From Bacteroidia bacterium (lineage in GTDB: Bacteria; Bacteroidota; Bacteroidia; J057; JADKCL01), in the NCBI GenBank assembly GCA_020635905.1, contig JACJYV010000006.1:186001-250000 (forward strand): DNA of 64,000 nt. Direction: 5' to 3'. The first letter of the stretch is position 1, and the number at the start of each line of letters is the position of its first letter. A model generated the notes under the pieces. It did not search any database and had not been told where the DNA came from. It was given only the letters and a program-made list of their open reading frames with translations. The position numbers and the translations under genes are program-made. Positions 1 to 8,164 of this stretch are shown here, one piece after another.

Positions 1-1082
1 GAAGTATTTTTGAAATTGTGGTCTGAAAGATGGGCCGCCAGGGTATCTATCTCAGGTTGAGGAATGAAATCCCCCGCCAGGGTAATGCGCAGATAATTGG
101 TGGAATCTGTTGGCTGATATTCCCACCCCATCACCTTGGTCCCTTCGCGGGCGCCAAAATTCATCTTCACAAAGGTCTCCACATTCCGCTTCTGACTGTG
201 CTCCTTCACCAATTGCACCAACAGGATCACGCTTGGCACCACGATGATCAGCACAAACACAGTCACCACCCCAAATATCCTGCGCAGAAAGTTGGAAGAA
301 ATCCGCTGAACCAGCGGAAAATCGAGGAACCTGACCATCAAAAAGGTGGAAAGGGCGATAAAGACCGCGTTGAGGAAGAAGAGATAAAAGGCGCCAAAGA
401 AAACACCCATATTGAAATGGGCCAGGCCAAAACCAGCGGTACAAACCGGCGGCATGAGTGCAGTTGCGATGGCCACCCCTGGAATGGCATTGGTGATATC
501 CTTTCTGGAACCTGCCACGATGCCCGCTACGCCCCCAAAAAAGGCAACTCCCACATCCAGCAGATTGGGCTTGGTACGGGCAGCCAACTGGGGAGTCAAT
601 TCGCCCAGCGGTGTAATCCAGAAATAAATGGTACTGATGGTCAGGGAAAGGCAGATGGCAATCAGGAAATTCTTGAGGGAATCGCGCAGGGTGTCCTTGT
701 CGTACATGCCCACCGACAGCCCGATCCCCAGAATGGGGGACATGAGCGGCGAGATGAGCATGGCGCCAATGATGACCGCCACTGAGTCCTGGTCCAGACC
801 AATGCAGGCAATTACTGCAGAAGCCCCCAGAATCCACATATTATATCCCTTGATCTTGATCCCCTCCTTGATCGCATTGATGGCCCGGTTCTTGTCCGTG
901 GTTTCGGTCAGATCGGCCACCAGCATCAAAAGTTTCCAGAGGAAACCCGGCAGGATGGTAAGGATTCTCCACAACAGGCCCAGATTTCTCGAAAGCTGGC
1001 TCTTTACCATTTCAGCCTCTGAGGCAGGTGAAGCAGGGTCCGCTTTGGGAGTGTTTCTTTTTTCTTCTGAAGGATTAGTCAT
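1..1082 (-). CDS. DUF389 family membrane protein (3' end beyond the window)
   Basis: Direct translation from the ATG at 1082 stays open for 360 codons to the left edge, so the C-terminus is missing. After a polar N-terminus of about 35 residues come hydrophobic segments near residues 85-95, 101-125, 137-155, 176-195, 201-220, 225-250 and 270-290. The motif GAMLISPLMSPILG (106-119) and PGVAIATALMPPVCTAG (201-217) are typical of the DUF389 family of integral inner-membrane proteins, whose function is not established. The last visible ~70 residues form a soluble domain. No partner gene is adjacent; the PhoH-like gene upstream lies 144 bp away on the same strand. Family call is confident, role unknown. 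Confidence 0.88.
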   Translation of the reverse strand, partial: MTNPSEEKRNTPKADPASPASEAEMVKSQLSRNLGLLWRILTILPGFLWKLLMLVADLTETTDKNRAINAIKEGIKIKGYNMWILGASAVIACIGLDQDSVAVIIGAMLISPLMSPILGIGLSVGMYDKDTLRDSLKNFLIAICLSLTISTIYFWITPLGELTPQLAARTKPNLLDVGVAFFGGVAGIVAGSRKDITNAIPGVAIATALMPPVCTAGFGLAHFNMGVFFGAFYLFFLNAVFIALSTFLMVRFLDFPLVQRISSNFLRRIFGVVTVFVLIIVVPSVILLVQLVKEHSQKRNVETFVKMNFGAREGTKVMGWEYQPTDSTNYLRITLAGDFIPQPEIDTLAAHLSDHNFKNT

Positions 1083-1226
1083 GAATAGTTGTGAGTTCTG
1101 AGTTGTAAGTTCTGAGTTCTAAGTTCCAGGGGTTGGGCTTTGGATACAAGGCATCCCTTATTAGTAATAAATGGGGGTTTGAGTTTAAAGTTATCAGATT
1201 TGAGCTATCTGGGGGGCGTTTTTCGA
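1083..1226. other. Intergenic spacer with low-complexity AGTTCTGAG copies and a small palindrome
   Basis: Positions 1091-1130 hold three or four degenerate copies of a GAGTTCTGAGTT-like word. At 1158-1170 there is an odd-length perfect palindrome TTATTAGTAATAA, which could be an operator or a weak terminator. On the minus strand TAACTTTA (1186-1193) resembles a Bacteroidota -7 box for the DUF389 gene, but no TTG lies at the right distance. Confidence 0.4.
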
Positions 1227-2213
1227 TCAATTTCGCTTCTCAGCCGATAATTTTTTGCGTTCGGTATCCGAGTCTTCGTAAGCCGCAATAATCCGTTTCA
1301 CCAGACGGTGGCGCATCACATCAGTGGGTTGGGTACGGATCACGGCGATTCCTTCCACCCCGGTCAGGATGCGGGCCGCATGCACCAGGCCCGAGCTTTG
1401 CTTGCGGGGCAGGTCGATCTGCGAGTCATCACCTGTGATGACCGCCTTGGAGTCGCGGCCCAATCGGGTCAGGAACATCTTCAACTGGTTTTCAGTGGCA
1501 TTTTGGGCCTCGTCCAAAATCACAAAGCAATTGCTGAGGGTGCGGCCCCGCATGTACGCCAGGGGAGTGATCTCGATGATGTTTTTTTCGAGGTAGCTTT
1601 TCAACTTTTCGAAATGCAGCATATCCTCCAATGCATCATAAAGTGGACGCAGGTAAGGATCCACCTTCTCTTTCAGGTCGCCGGGCAAAAAGCCGAGGTT
1701 TTCGCCCGCTTCCACCGCCGGACGGCAGAGGGCAATCTTGCGCACCTGCTTCTCTTTGAGGGCTTTCACCGCCATGGCCACCGCCGTATAGGTCTTGCCC
1801 GTTCCCGCAGGCCCGATGGCAAACACAATATCGTTGTGGGTCACGGCATCCATGATTTCCCGCTGCCCTTCGGTGCGGGCACGGATGATATTGCCCCGGC
1901 TGCCATGCATGATCAGATCGCCCCCTTCCTCCGGACCAGAGCCGTTACGGCTCTGGGTCATGATGCCCGAAATGATCTCATTGAAAGCCTCTTCAGACAG
2001 TCCTCCACCTTTTTCGATATACCTTACCAGCCGCTCCACCACGCCTGTGGCCCGGTCAATTTCATTTTCCGGCCCCCGAACCTTCAGCTCGTTTCCTCTG
2101 GCGACGAATACAACATCCGGGAATTGTTCTTTTAGTTGCCTGAATCTTAGGTTGTTGACTCCATAAAACTCAAGTGGGCTCACATGGCCCAGTAAAAACT
2201 GTTTTTCGGTCAA
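1227..2213 (-). CDS. PhoH family ATPase
   Basis: A P-loop ATPase of the PhoH/YbeZ family, cytoplasmic, linked in other bacteria to RNA metabolism and ribosome maturation. Visible: an N-terminal region with YGVNN and VVFVARG typical of Bacteroidota members, Walker A GPAGTGKT, the CRPAVEAGENLGFLPG block, Walker B VILDEAQNAT, and GDDSQIDLP. I chose the TTG at 2213 because the protein then begins TEKQFLLG, aligning with the usual start of the family (328 residues). The frame is open upstream, and an ATG at 2291 would add 26 residues, but that lies upstream of the minus-strand -7 box at 2257-2264. Divergent from the SAM hydrolase gene. Family certain, start uncertain. Confidence 0.93.
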   Translation of the reverse strand: MTEKQFLLGHVSPLEFYGVNNLRFRQLKEQFPDVVFVARGNELKVRGPENEIDRATGVVERLVRYIEKGGGLSEEAFNEIISGIMTQSRNGSGPEEGGDLIMHGSRGNIIRARTEGQREIMDAVTHNDIVFAIGPAGTGKTYTAVAMAVKALKEKQVRKIALCRPAVEAGENLGFLPGDLKEKVDPYLRPLYDALEDMLHFEKLKSYLEKNIIEITPLAYMRGRTLSNCFVILDEAQNATENQLKMFLTRLGRDSKAVITGDDSQIDLPRKQSSGLVHAARILTGVEGIAVIRTQPTDVMRHRLVKRIIAAYEDSDTERKKLSAEKRN

Positions 2214-2245
2214 TTTTGTAATCTGTATATGTGCAAAACTCAATC

Positions 2246-2274
2246 TTTGGTGTCTGCAAAAATAAATAAATTTG
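2246..2274 (+). promoter_or_regulatory. Bacteroidota-type promoter for the SAM hydrolase family gene
   Basis: TTTG at 2246-2249, 17 bp, then TAAATTTG at 2267-2274, which fits the TAnnTTTG -7 box. A start site near 2281 would give a leader of about 10 nt to the ATG at 2290. Inferred from sequence only. Confidence 0.6.
2257..2264 (-). promoter_or_regulatory. -7 box facing the PhoH-like gene
   Basis: Reading the minus strand, 2264-2257 is TATTTTTG, matching TAnnTTTG. No clear -33 TTG is present. It overlaps the spacer of the opposing promoter at 2246-2274, so the two divergent genes probably compete for polymerase. Confidence 0.45.
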
Positions 2275-2289
2275 CTAAACACTTTTTGC

Positions 2290-3075
2290 ATGTCGATAAT
2301 AACCCTGACTACCGACCTGGGAATCCGGGATTCATACGCCGCCTCCTTGAAAGGGGTTCTGCTAAGCAGATGCCCCACCGCGACCCTTATCGACGTTACC
2401 CACGAGGTTCCGAAGTACAATTTAATGGAAGCTGCGTTCATTTTGAAGCAGATTTACACACATTTTCCGGATAACTCCATTCACCTCATCGGGGTCGATC
2501 CGGAACAGCACAGCCGCAGCCGCGGCGTGGTCATGTACTTTCGTTCTCACTATTTTGTGGCCCCCGACAACGGCGTGCTCAGCCTGATCCGGGAGCGGGA
2601 AAATGCCGAATTTGTGGAAATCATGCATCCCGACATCCTCGACCAACCCTTATTGCGCACCTTTCGCAGCCTGAGTGTACTGGCTCCTGCGGCTGGCATG
2701 CTGGCCGCGGGTATCAGTTACAAAGCCCTCGGCAATCCTGCCACTGATTTGCGCGAAAACATCTGGGGACATCCCACTTATTCCGAAAATTCGTTGCGGG
2801 GCACCATCATTCACATCGACCATTTCGGCAACGCCATCACCAATATCACCAAAGAGGAGTTTTTGCAGATCAAAGGCCAGCGATCCTTTCAGATATTTAT
2901 CCGCAATGCGCGCCTGCAGCGTATCGTGTCCACCTACGGCGATGTCACCCGGGGCGAAGCCCTGGCTATCATCGGACTGGGAGGACACCTCGAACTGGCC
3001 ATCCGCGAGGGCTCGGCCGAACAATTGCTCGGCCTCAGCACCGGCGATATGCTCACCATAGAATTTTACGGATGA
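2290..3075 (+). CDS. SAM hydrolase / SAM-dependent halogenase family protein (DUF62)
   Basis: Member of the DUF62 family (SAM hydroxide adenosyltransferases, related to fluorinase and chlorinase), which typically split S-adenosylmethionine to adenosine and methionine with hydroxide. Visible hallmarks: the N-terminal LTTDLG with its conserved Asp, DVTHEVPKYN, the VDPEQ block, FVAPDNGVLSLI, and in the C-terminal domain IDHFGNAITNI. 261 residues, the normal length. The frame extends to 2272, but the ATG at 2290 gives the standard start of the family and fits the promoter just upstream. It overlaps the next gene by 4 nt (ATGA), suggesting translational coupling. Hydroxide rather than halide chemistry is the default inference. 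Confidence 0.93.
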   Translation: MSIITLTTDLGIRDSYAASLKGVLLSRCPTATLIDVTHEVPKYNLMEAAFILKQIYTHFPDNSIHLIGVDPEQHSRSRGVVMYFRSHYFVAPDNGVLSLIRERENAEFVEIMHPDILDQPLLRTFRSLSVLAPAAGMLAAGISYKALGNPATDLRENIWGHPTYSENSLRGTIIHIDHFGNAITNITKEEFLQIKGQRSFQIFIRNARLQRIVSTYGDVTRGEALAIIGLGGHLELAIREGSAEQLLGLSTGDMLTIEFYG

Positions 3076-3368
3076 TTACCCGCATCGTACGTATGGAGTT
3101 CGATCCGGAGAAAGTCGAAGACTTTCTGGCCCTGTTTGAGCAAAACAAATCCCTGATCCGCCATTTTCCGGGCGTGCTCCACCTCGAACTGCACCGCGAC
3201 GCCCAACTTCCCCATGTATTTTATACCTGGTCGGTCTGGCAAAGCCCCGCTGATCTGGAAACCTACCGCCACAGCGAGCTGTTCAACCGGGTCTGGACCC
3301 GCACCAAAGCCATGTTTGCCGGCAAACCCTCCGCCTTCAGCCTGGAAAAGGTGATGGAGGTTCTTTGA
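3072..3368 (+). CDS. Antibiotic biosynthesis monooxygenase (ABM) fold protein
   Basis: A 98-residue protein with the dimeric alpha/beta-barrel ABM pattern: an N-terminal strand ITRIVRMEF, a helix with FLALFEQNKSLI, PGVLHLELHRD, and the VFYTWSVWQSPADLETYRHSELF block. Family members include quinol monooxygenases and many small heme- or cofactor-free enzymes, so the substrate cannot be told. Start ATG overlaps the stop of the SAM hydrolase gene by 4 nt, so the two form an operon. The pairing may mean a shared pathway, but nothing here proves it. Confidence 0.85.
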   Translation: MITRIVRMEFDPEKVEDFLALFEQNKSLIRHFPGVLHLELHRDAQLPHVFYTWSVWQSPADLETYRHSELFNRVWTRTKAMFAGKPSAFSLEKVMEVL

Positions 3369-3487
3369 GAGGGCGAGCTTCAAGTTTCGGGCGGCGAGCG
3401 GCGAGCGGCGAGTCAATAACCCGGTACCCGATACTAATATCTCACCACTCAAACCCAAGAACTAAAAACTAACAACAACCAACCAAC

Positions 3488-3518
3488 TTGCATCCCGGCA
3501 AATTAATTCTTACATTTG
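3488..3518 (+). promoter_or_regulatory. Bacteroidota-type promoter for the secreted TonB-C-like protein
   Basis: TTG at 3488-3490, 20 bp, then TACATTTG at 3511-3518 (TAnnTTTG). The putative start site lies about 70 nt upstream of the ATG at 3594. Confidence 0.5.
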
Positions 3519-3593
3519 TGCCCGTTTTAGAATGACATTAGCCAACAAGTGATTTTTAGCCAAAACCAATTGCTCCGGCAATTGCCAACAACC

Positions 3594-4013
3594 ATGAAAC
3601 ACAACCTGCCTGCCCCTTCCGCCTTGCTGCGGATTTCTTTCCTGCTTGCCTTCCTGAGTCTGGTATTCCTGCCTCAGTTTACCCAGGCCCAGACGCTTAA
3701 CCTGCTGGCGTACAGCCAGGTCAGCGACGAGACCCCTTCCATCGAATTTCAGTTCAAAGACCTCGGCAACCGTGAATTGCTGTCCGAAACCGACCTGGAA
3801 TTTTACTCAGACGAGGAAGTGACCCTTGAATTTCGCATCACCATTGGCCCAGACGGCAATGTGAAGTACGTCAAGCCCGGCTTCTGTCCTTCCGGGCTCA
3901 GCGAGCACCGCAAAAGCGGCATTACTGCTCTCTACCAAAGCCGATTTGCCCCTTCAGGCTCAGCCCAGGACCAGCAGGTAACCGTACAGGTTCTCTTCCG
4001 CAAAATGGTTTGA
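3594..4013 (+). CDS. Secreted protein with TonB C-terminal-like fold
   Basis: 139 residues from the ATG at 3594, chosen because a Sec signal peptide follows directly: a basic N-terminus, then a hydrophobic stretch, ending near AQA (about residue 33). The mature part ends with a segment resembling the TonB C-terminal domain: TIGPDGNVKYVKPG, then a helix, then a final strand VTVQVLFRKMV. Such stand-alone domains are common in Bacteroidota envelopes. The frame is open to 3549, but that would bury the signal peptide. No partner is nearby. Exact role unknown. Confidence 0.7.
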   Translation: MKHNLPAPSALLRISFLLAFLSLVFLPQFTQAQTLNLLAYSQVSDETPSIEFQFKDLGNRELLSETDLEFYSDEEVTLEFRITIGPDGNVKYVKPGFCPSGLSEHRKSGITALYQSRFAPSGSAQDQQVTVQVLFRKMV

Positions 4014-4239
4014 CCGGGTTCACTCTTTTGAGCATACAAACTCCCTGAAACGGGTTTTTTGAGGTGTTGGGGGCGATCTCCCACTGAAGCGGGGTCGGCA
4101 TTCCCCAAGGGGGCCACTCGTCACCCTGAACGGGAGCCAGCCCCACACTGGCTCACACACTGGCCTCAAGCCTACCGCGAGCGGGGTTTTGAGATTTGCT
4201 CAGTTTTGAAGATGGAAATAATTAAAGCCTAAGGATGAC
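4014..4239. other. Intergenic region between the secreted protein and the defence operon
   Basis: 226 bp of GC-rich spacer. I see no convincing gene, promoter or canonical terminator. It marks the boundary to the AT-richer defence genes and may contain their insertion junction. Confidence 0.4.
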
Positions 4240-5115
4240 CTATAAGGCATTAGTTGGCAAATCAGGAAAATTCGCCCGAATCATTCCCGCGAAAGGGTGA
4301 TTGGATTTTGCTCCATTCTTTGCAACTTGAAGTGTCTGAACCAAAATTTCTTCTAACTCTATATCTGAGATTCCTTGTTGATTAATAGCTTTTTTCAACT
4401 CAATTTTTTCATTTGTAGAAAGAGTTGAAAAGGGTGTTTTTTCAATATAGCTGGCAAGAATTTTCCCTAATTGAACATTTTGCAGACACTCCCTTCGGGC
4501 ATCATTCAGATCCTTTCTTTTAAGTCCCAAAACTGAAATCGATTTTCTCCCTTTTTCTGAACCGTCCCTGGGTTTGGGAATATGCCCTTCAAAAGTAATA
4601 TGGTCCTCAGGATTCTCGAGAGTTGGGTGAATAAGAAGGGTGTCTTCGACTGCTTCACAGGTGGCAGACCGGTGATCCCTGACCCTTTCTACGCCTTCCT
4701 TTAATGGAAAAATGTTCTTCTTCCATGAACGGTTACAGATTTCACAGGAATAAAAAAGGTTGTCCCAATCATAGGCCAGCCAATAATATCCAGGATATTC
4801 GAGACGGCCTTTGGCACCTTGCTTTACTGCTGCTTTGGGACGAAAGTGCTCTACATCGCCAGGACTCGTGTGGCTAAAAATTGCCTCACAATACACGCAT
4901 TTATTAAACTGATCGGCCTTCAATTGCTCTTTTACTTCCTGAGCGCCATAAATGCCTGGATCGAAGTTCAGCCTATTTGGATTGGTTTCCTTGTGGTAAG
5001 GTTTTTTGTATGACTCAGGATTTAGGTCATATTGGTCCTTTAAATTTTCCAAGGCTTTCTTACCTGCACCTTTGAGAATTTCAGGATTGGCGGAGGACTT
5101 ATTTATTCTGATCAC
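4240..5115 (-). CDS. HNH endonuclease, PtuB-like (Septu / retron-associated type)
   Basis: 291 residues. The core is an HNH nuclease with a zinc-binding CxxC pair: C73/C76 in KCVYCEAIF, then GDVEHFRPK with H90 as candidate catalytic base, then DWDNLFYSCEICNR with C124/C127 and N128. This arrangement is that of the HNH proteins found in Septu systems and beside some retrons. The gene overlaps the end of the ATPase gene upstream by 17 nt, so the two are co-translated. In Septu, the ATPase complex is thought to control the nuclease, which degrades nucleic acid on phage infection. Visibly AT-richer than its neighbours, suggesting transfer. No reverse transcriptase is nearby, so not a retron. Confidence 0.85.
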   Translation of the reverse strand: MIRINKSSANPEILKGAGKKALENLKDQYDLNPESYKKPYHKETNPNRLNFDPGIYGAQEVKEQLKADQFNKCVYCEAIFSHTSPGDVEHFRPKAAVKQGAKGRLEYPGYYWLAYDWDNLFYSCEICNRSWKKNIFPLKEGVERVRDHRSATCEAVEDTLLIHPTLENPEDHITFEGHIPKPRDGSEKGRKSISVLGLKRKDLNDARRECLQNVQLGKILASYIEKTPFSTLSTNEKIELKKAINQQGISDIELEEILVQTLQVAKNGAKSNHPFAGMIRANFPDLPTNAL

Positions 5116-6394
5116 TTGCCTCTTTTTGCTTCAGAATTTCAATAATCTTATCTACCGCAGAATAGGCCTGCTTCTCAAGGGGGGAGGAATACATAGGCAA
5201 ATCTGAAAGTCGTTGATTCAGCTCTTCCAACCGGGCTTCCTCTTTTTTATTTCTTTTGGTTTTGCCAAGTAACTTTTCCTGCTCGTCAATTAGTTCCTGA
5301 GTTCTGGGGGCTCTGGCCGTTTTCAACCCAAAAAGGTCACTGGTCAATAATTGATCAACTCTCCAATCCTCCACCATTTCCGGTTCATTATTGACCCTGA
5401 TGTGGTCTCCTTCTTTCTCAAGTAAAATCAGATTTGCCCCAATGGCTGCCTGAACCACCAGTGGACTGTGAGCAGTTACAATAAATTGGGTACCAGGGAA
5501 AGTGGATGAAAGGAAATCCATCAATCGCTGTTGAAATTTAGGATGGAGGTGAAGATCAATTTCATCTACCAAACAAATGGCAGGCATTTCCAAAGGGTTT
5601 TCGACACTGGGATACAAATCAAATAACCCTTTGGCAAAATCCACCATCCAGGCGATCAGGGTTTTCTGCCCCAGGCTGAGGTTATGCAAATCCACCCATC
5701 CAAACTGGGTTTTGAAAAGAACTTTGGCAGGATCGTATCCTTCAATTTTGATATCTTCAATTTCACCCCCAAATAATTTCTTCAGGATTTCAACCACCTT
5801 ATTGTATCGGGGACGAAGTTCAGGGTTTTTAATCGCTGCATAGTCTGTCCGCACCAGCCACTCCTCTGGATTTGTCAGTTCAGCGTTTTCATTGATCAGT
5901 GAGTTTGGAGATTCATTCTTGCCCGTTGACAATCCACTGATTCCTATTCTTCGTGACGCACCATAAGCGAAAATGTGCAGGTGGTATCTGGGGTTTCTTT
6001 CAAATGGCCAGGCAGACCTTAAATTTTTCTCGATCAAATCTATTTTAACCGGAACTTGCTCCCATTTTGGACCCGAAGAAGTGTGAAAATAAGAATCCAG
6101 AATACAGGTAAATTTTGCCCCCTTATCCTGACCACGGTTAAAATACTTGGCCTTATCCCTGAACGTATCAAAAGAGTCATCCTGAATAATATTCAGGCAT
6201 TTCAAAACCGTAGTTTTACCCGTACCATTATCACCCACAATCACATTCCACATCGAAGGCTTCCCCTCCTTATTCAAAAAATCGAGGGAAACAGGTTGCT
6301 CCCCGAAACTTCTGACATTTTGCAAGGTGAGTTTTCGGAAATATACCCTCGGAGAATTGGGAGTGACAGACTTCATAGAATAGATTTTCAGCAA
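5099..6394 (-). CDS. AAA/ABC-type ATPase, PtuA-like (Septu defence)
   Basis: 431 residues with an SMC/ABC-like nucleotide-binding fold: N-terminal LTLQNVRSFG, Walker A GDNGTGKTT (54-62), ABC signature-like LSLGQ (239-243), Walker B ICLVDEIDLHLHP (273-285), and the H-switch TAHSP (308-312). A charged, coiled-coil-prone C-terminus follows (about 365-430). The layout matches OLD/RecF-like ATPases such as PtuA. It precedes and overlaps the HNH gene by 17 nt. The ATG at 6394 sits about 16 nt after the inferred transcription start of the promoter at 6418-6445; a second ATG at 6376 is possible. Septu assignment rests on the pair; related ATPase-HNH pairs occur in other defence systems. Confidence 0.83.
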   Translation of the reverse strand: MLKIYSMKSVTPNSPRVYFRKLTLQNVRSFGEQPVSLDFLNKEGKPSMWNVIVGDNGTGKTTVLKCLNIIQDDSFDTFRDKAKYFNRGQDKGAKFTCILDSYFHTSSGPKWEQVPVKIDLIEKNLRSAWPFERNPRYHLHIFAYGASRRIGISGLSTGKNESPNSLINENAELTNPEEWLVRTDYAAIKNPELRPRYNKVVEILKKLFGGEIEDIKIEGYDPAKVLFKTQFGWVDLHNLSLGQKTLIAWMVDFAKGLFDLYPSVENPLEMPAICLVDEIDLHLHPKFQQRLMDFLSSTFPGTQFIVTAHSPLVVQAAIGANLILLEKEGDHIRVNNEPEMVEDWRVDQLLTSDLFGLKTARAPRTQELIDEQEKLLGKTKRNKKEEARLEELNQRLSDLPMYSSPLEKQAYSAVDKIIEILKQKEASDQNK

Positions 6395-6417
6395 TTTAGG
6401 GAGATCAAAAGACTTGG

Positions 6418-6445
6418 CAAAGCTATAATCCTAACCCCCAACAAA
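6418..6445 (-). promoter_or_regulatory. Bacteroidota-type promoter for the Septu-like operon
   Basis: On the minus strand TTTG (6445-6442), 16 bp, then TAGCTTTG (6425-6418) fits TTTG-N-TAnnTTTG. Start site near 6410, short leader to the ATG at 6394. It suggests the defence pair carries its own promoter. Confidence 0.5.
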
Positions 6446-6465
6446 CTGCTCATCCAAAATCCCCC

Positions 6466-8025
6466 CTACCACACCATAATCAATTCAGGCACGGTATAAG
6501 TCTTGGAGCAGTTCTCATTCAGGAACACGGTCAGCTTTACTTCGTAAACGCCGGGCATTTCGTATTTGTGCTGGGGCTCCATGTCGCGGGAGGTATTGCC
6601 GTCGCCAAAATCCCAGAGGAAGGCGTCGCCTGTGCTCACAATGGCCTTCAGTTTGAAGGCGCGGTTGACGTAAGCCGTGTAATTTTTGAGGCTGAGGTAC
6701 ACGCTCATCTCCACATCCTCGCAGGTGCGGTCCTCGATACGCAGCAGCCAGAAATCCAGCTTTTTATTGCGCTGGCCGGCCAGTTCAAAGTTGTTGTATT
6801 TGGAGCCCAGGGCATAGAACACGCCCGGTGAGTATTCGATCACGTCCATGCCCCGCTCGTCGTCGCGGCCGCCATAGGTCTGGCGCCAGATCACATCTCC
6901 CCTCGAATCGAGACGAATTACCCAAAAATCCTCCCCCCCTTTCACGTACTGGTTGTCCATCGCATAATAGTGGGAATAGCCCGTCATGATGTAACCTCCG
7001 TCGGAGGTCGGGTCAATGGACATAGCGTACTCGTCCTGGGCCAGACCAAAAATCTTTTCATAGATTTTTTTGCCCTCGGGAGTCATTTTGAGAAACCAGA
7101 ATTGCTTGCCCAGGGCTTCAGATTCGAAATTTCCCACCACCACCAGGCGCCCTTCCTTGTCTTCCTTCACGCTGGTGAAAAAGTCCTCAAATTTTCCTGA
7201 ATATACCCGTTGCCACTTGCGGGTACCATAACGATCCGTGCGCATGATCCAGGCGTCACCGTTGGTGCGGCGCTGGGTACCGTCGATGTCCTCGCTGTTG
7301 GTGAAGCCTGCATAGACAAAGTCGCCGTTGGCGCATTTGATCACGGAATAGGCCCAGTCGGCCTTATTGCCACCATACACATAGCTGGTCTTTTTTTCGC
7401 CGTTGGGCAATACCTTCAGCACCCAGAGATTGGCCATGCCCAGGCTGGTATTGACATCAAAATTCTGGGAATTGGATACCCCGGCCACCACATAATCCCC
7501 GTTGCCTTCACACACGGCAAAAGCCTGATCCACATCCAGCCCGCCGTAGGCCTTGATCCACTCGATATTGCCCTGCTTGGTGACCTTGCCGATGAAATAA
7601 TCTCCCTTGAAATCATCCTGCCCCTTTTCGGGATGCCCGATAAAGGAACTGGTCAGTCCCACGAAAATGACACCCGAATCGGGAGTCACCACCAGGTCGC
7701 GCAATTCGTCGCAGCCGCTACCCCCGATCTCCCGCTCCCAGAGGATTTCCCCTTCGGGAGTCACCTTATAGATCATCACATTGGTGCATCCGCCGGGTTT
7801 TCCGTCCTCTTCGGCCACATCGCCACCCAGCAAAAGATTGCCATCCAGAGACTTGACCAGGGCCTTGGGCGTGTCGTTTCCCCGGTGTCCGTAGAACTTC
7901 TGCATTTTGAGTTGTGGATATACCTGAGCGTTGGCGGGCAGGCAGGCGCCCAAACTCAGGCCCAACCAAAGGGCAAGATTCAGGAAAAAAGACGGTTTAT
8001 ACAGATGCAATTTGCGCATTTTCAT
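6466..8025 (-). CDS. Secreted propeller-like protein with C-terminal PKD domain
   Basis: 519 residues from ATG 8025 (start MKMRKLHL), chosen because a signal peptide ending at ANAQ follows. The body consists of about seven repeats with the pattern DGGYIMTGY... FWVIRLDSRGDVIWRQTYGG, typical of Bacteroidota proteins predicted to fold as beta-propellers. A PKD domain closes the protein (FLWDFGDGNTS... YEMPGVYEVKLTV). Unlike the three proteins at 27-39 kb, no T9SS C-terminal sorting domain is visible after the PKD, so it may stay in the periplasm or use another route. The frame is open to 8130, but the extension has no signal peptide. Function unknown. Confidence 0.8.
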   Translation of the reverse strand: MKMRKLHLYKPSFFLNLALWLGLSLGACLPANAQVYPQLKMQKFYGHRGNDTPKALVKSLDGNLLLGGDVAEEDGKPGGCTNVMIYKVTPEGEILWEREIGGSGCDELRDLVVTPDSGVIFVGLTSSFIGHPEKGQDDFKGDYFIGKVTKQGNIEWIKAYGGLDVDQAFAVCEGNGDYVVAGVSNSQNFDVNTSLGMANLWVLKVLPNGEKKTSYVYGGNKADWAYSVIKCANGDFVYAGFTNSEDIDGTQRRTNGDAWIMRTDRYGTRKWQRVYSGKFEDFFTSVKEDKEGRLVVVGNFESEALGKQFWFLKMTPEGKKIYEKIFGLAQDEYAMSIDPTSDGGYIMTGYSHYYAMDNQYVKGGEDFWVIRLDSRGDVIWRQTYGGRDDERGMDVIEYSPGVFYALGSKYNNFELAGQRNKKLDFWLLRIEDRTCEDVEMSVYLSLKNYTAYVNRAFKLKAIVSTGDAFLWDFGDGNTSRDMEPQHKYEMPGVYEVKLTVFLNENCSKTYTVPELIMVW

Positions 8026-8164
8026 GGTGTTTGGACGGATGAGAAAGCCCCGTGAAGCCATTTTGCCCTCATTTTCAACCAAATGATTCAGGCGGCTCAC
8101 TGGATTTTCCTGCATACCCATCCCGGCCATTTCTCTTGAAGAAACAAACGGGAAAGCAAATTAC

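Noticed and set aside
52..837. 261-residue minus-strand ORF
   Set aside because: Wrong frame of the DUF389 gene; the correct frame starts at 1082 and runs off the left edge.
4240..6394. Retron
   Set aside because: The HNH protein resembles those beside retrons, but there is no reverse transcriptase or ncRNA-like sequence nearby.
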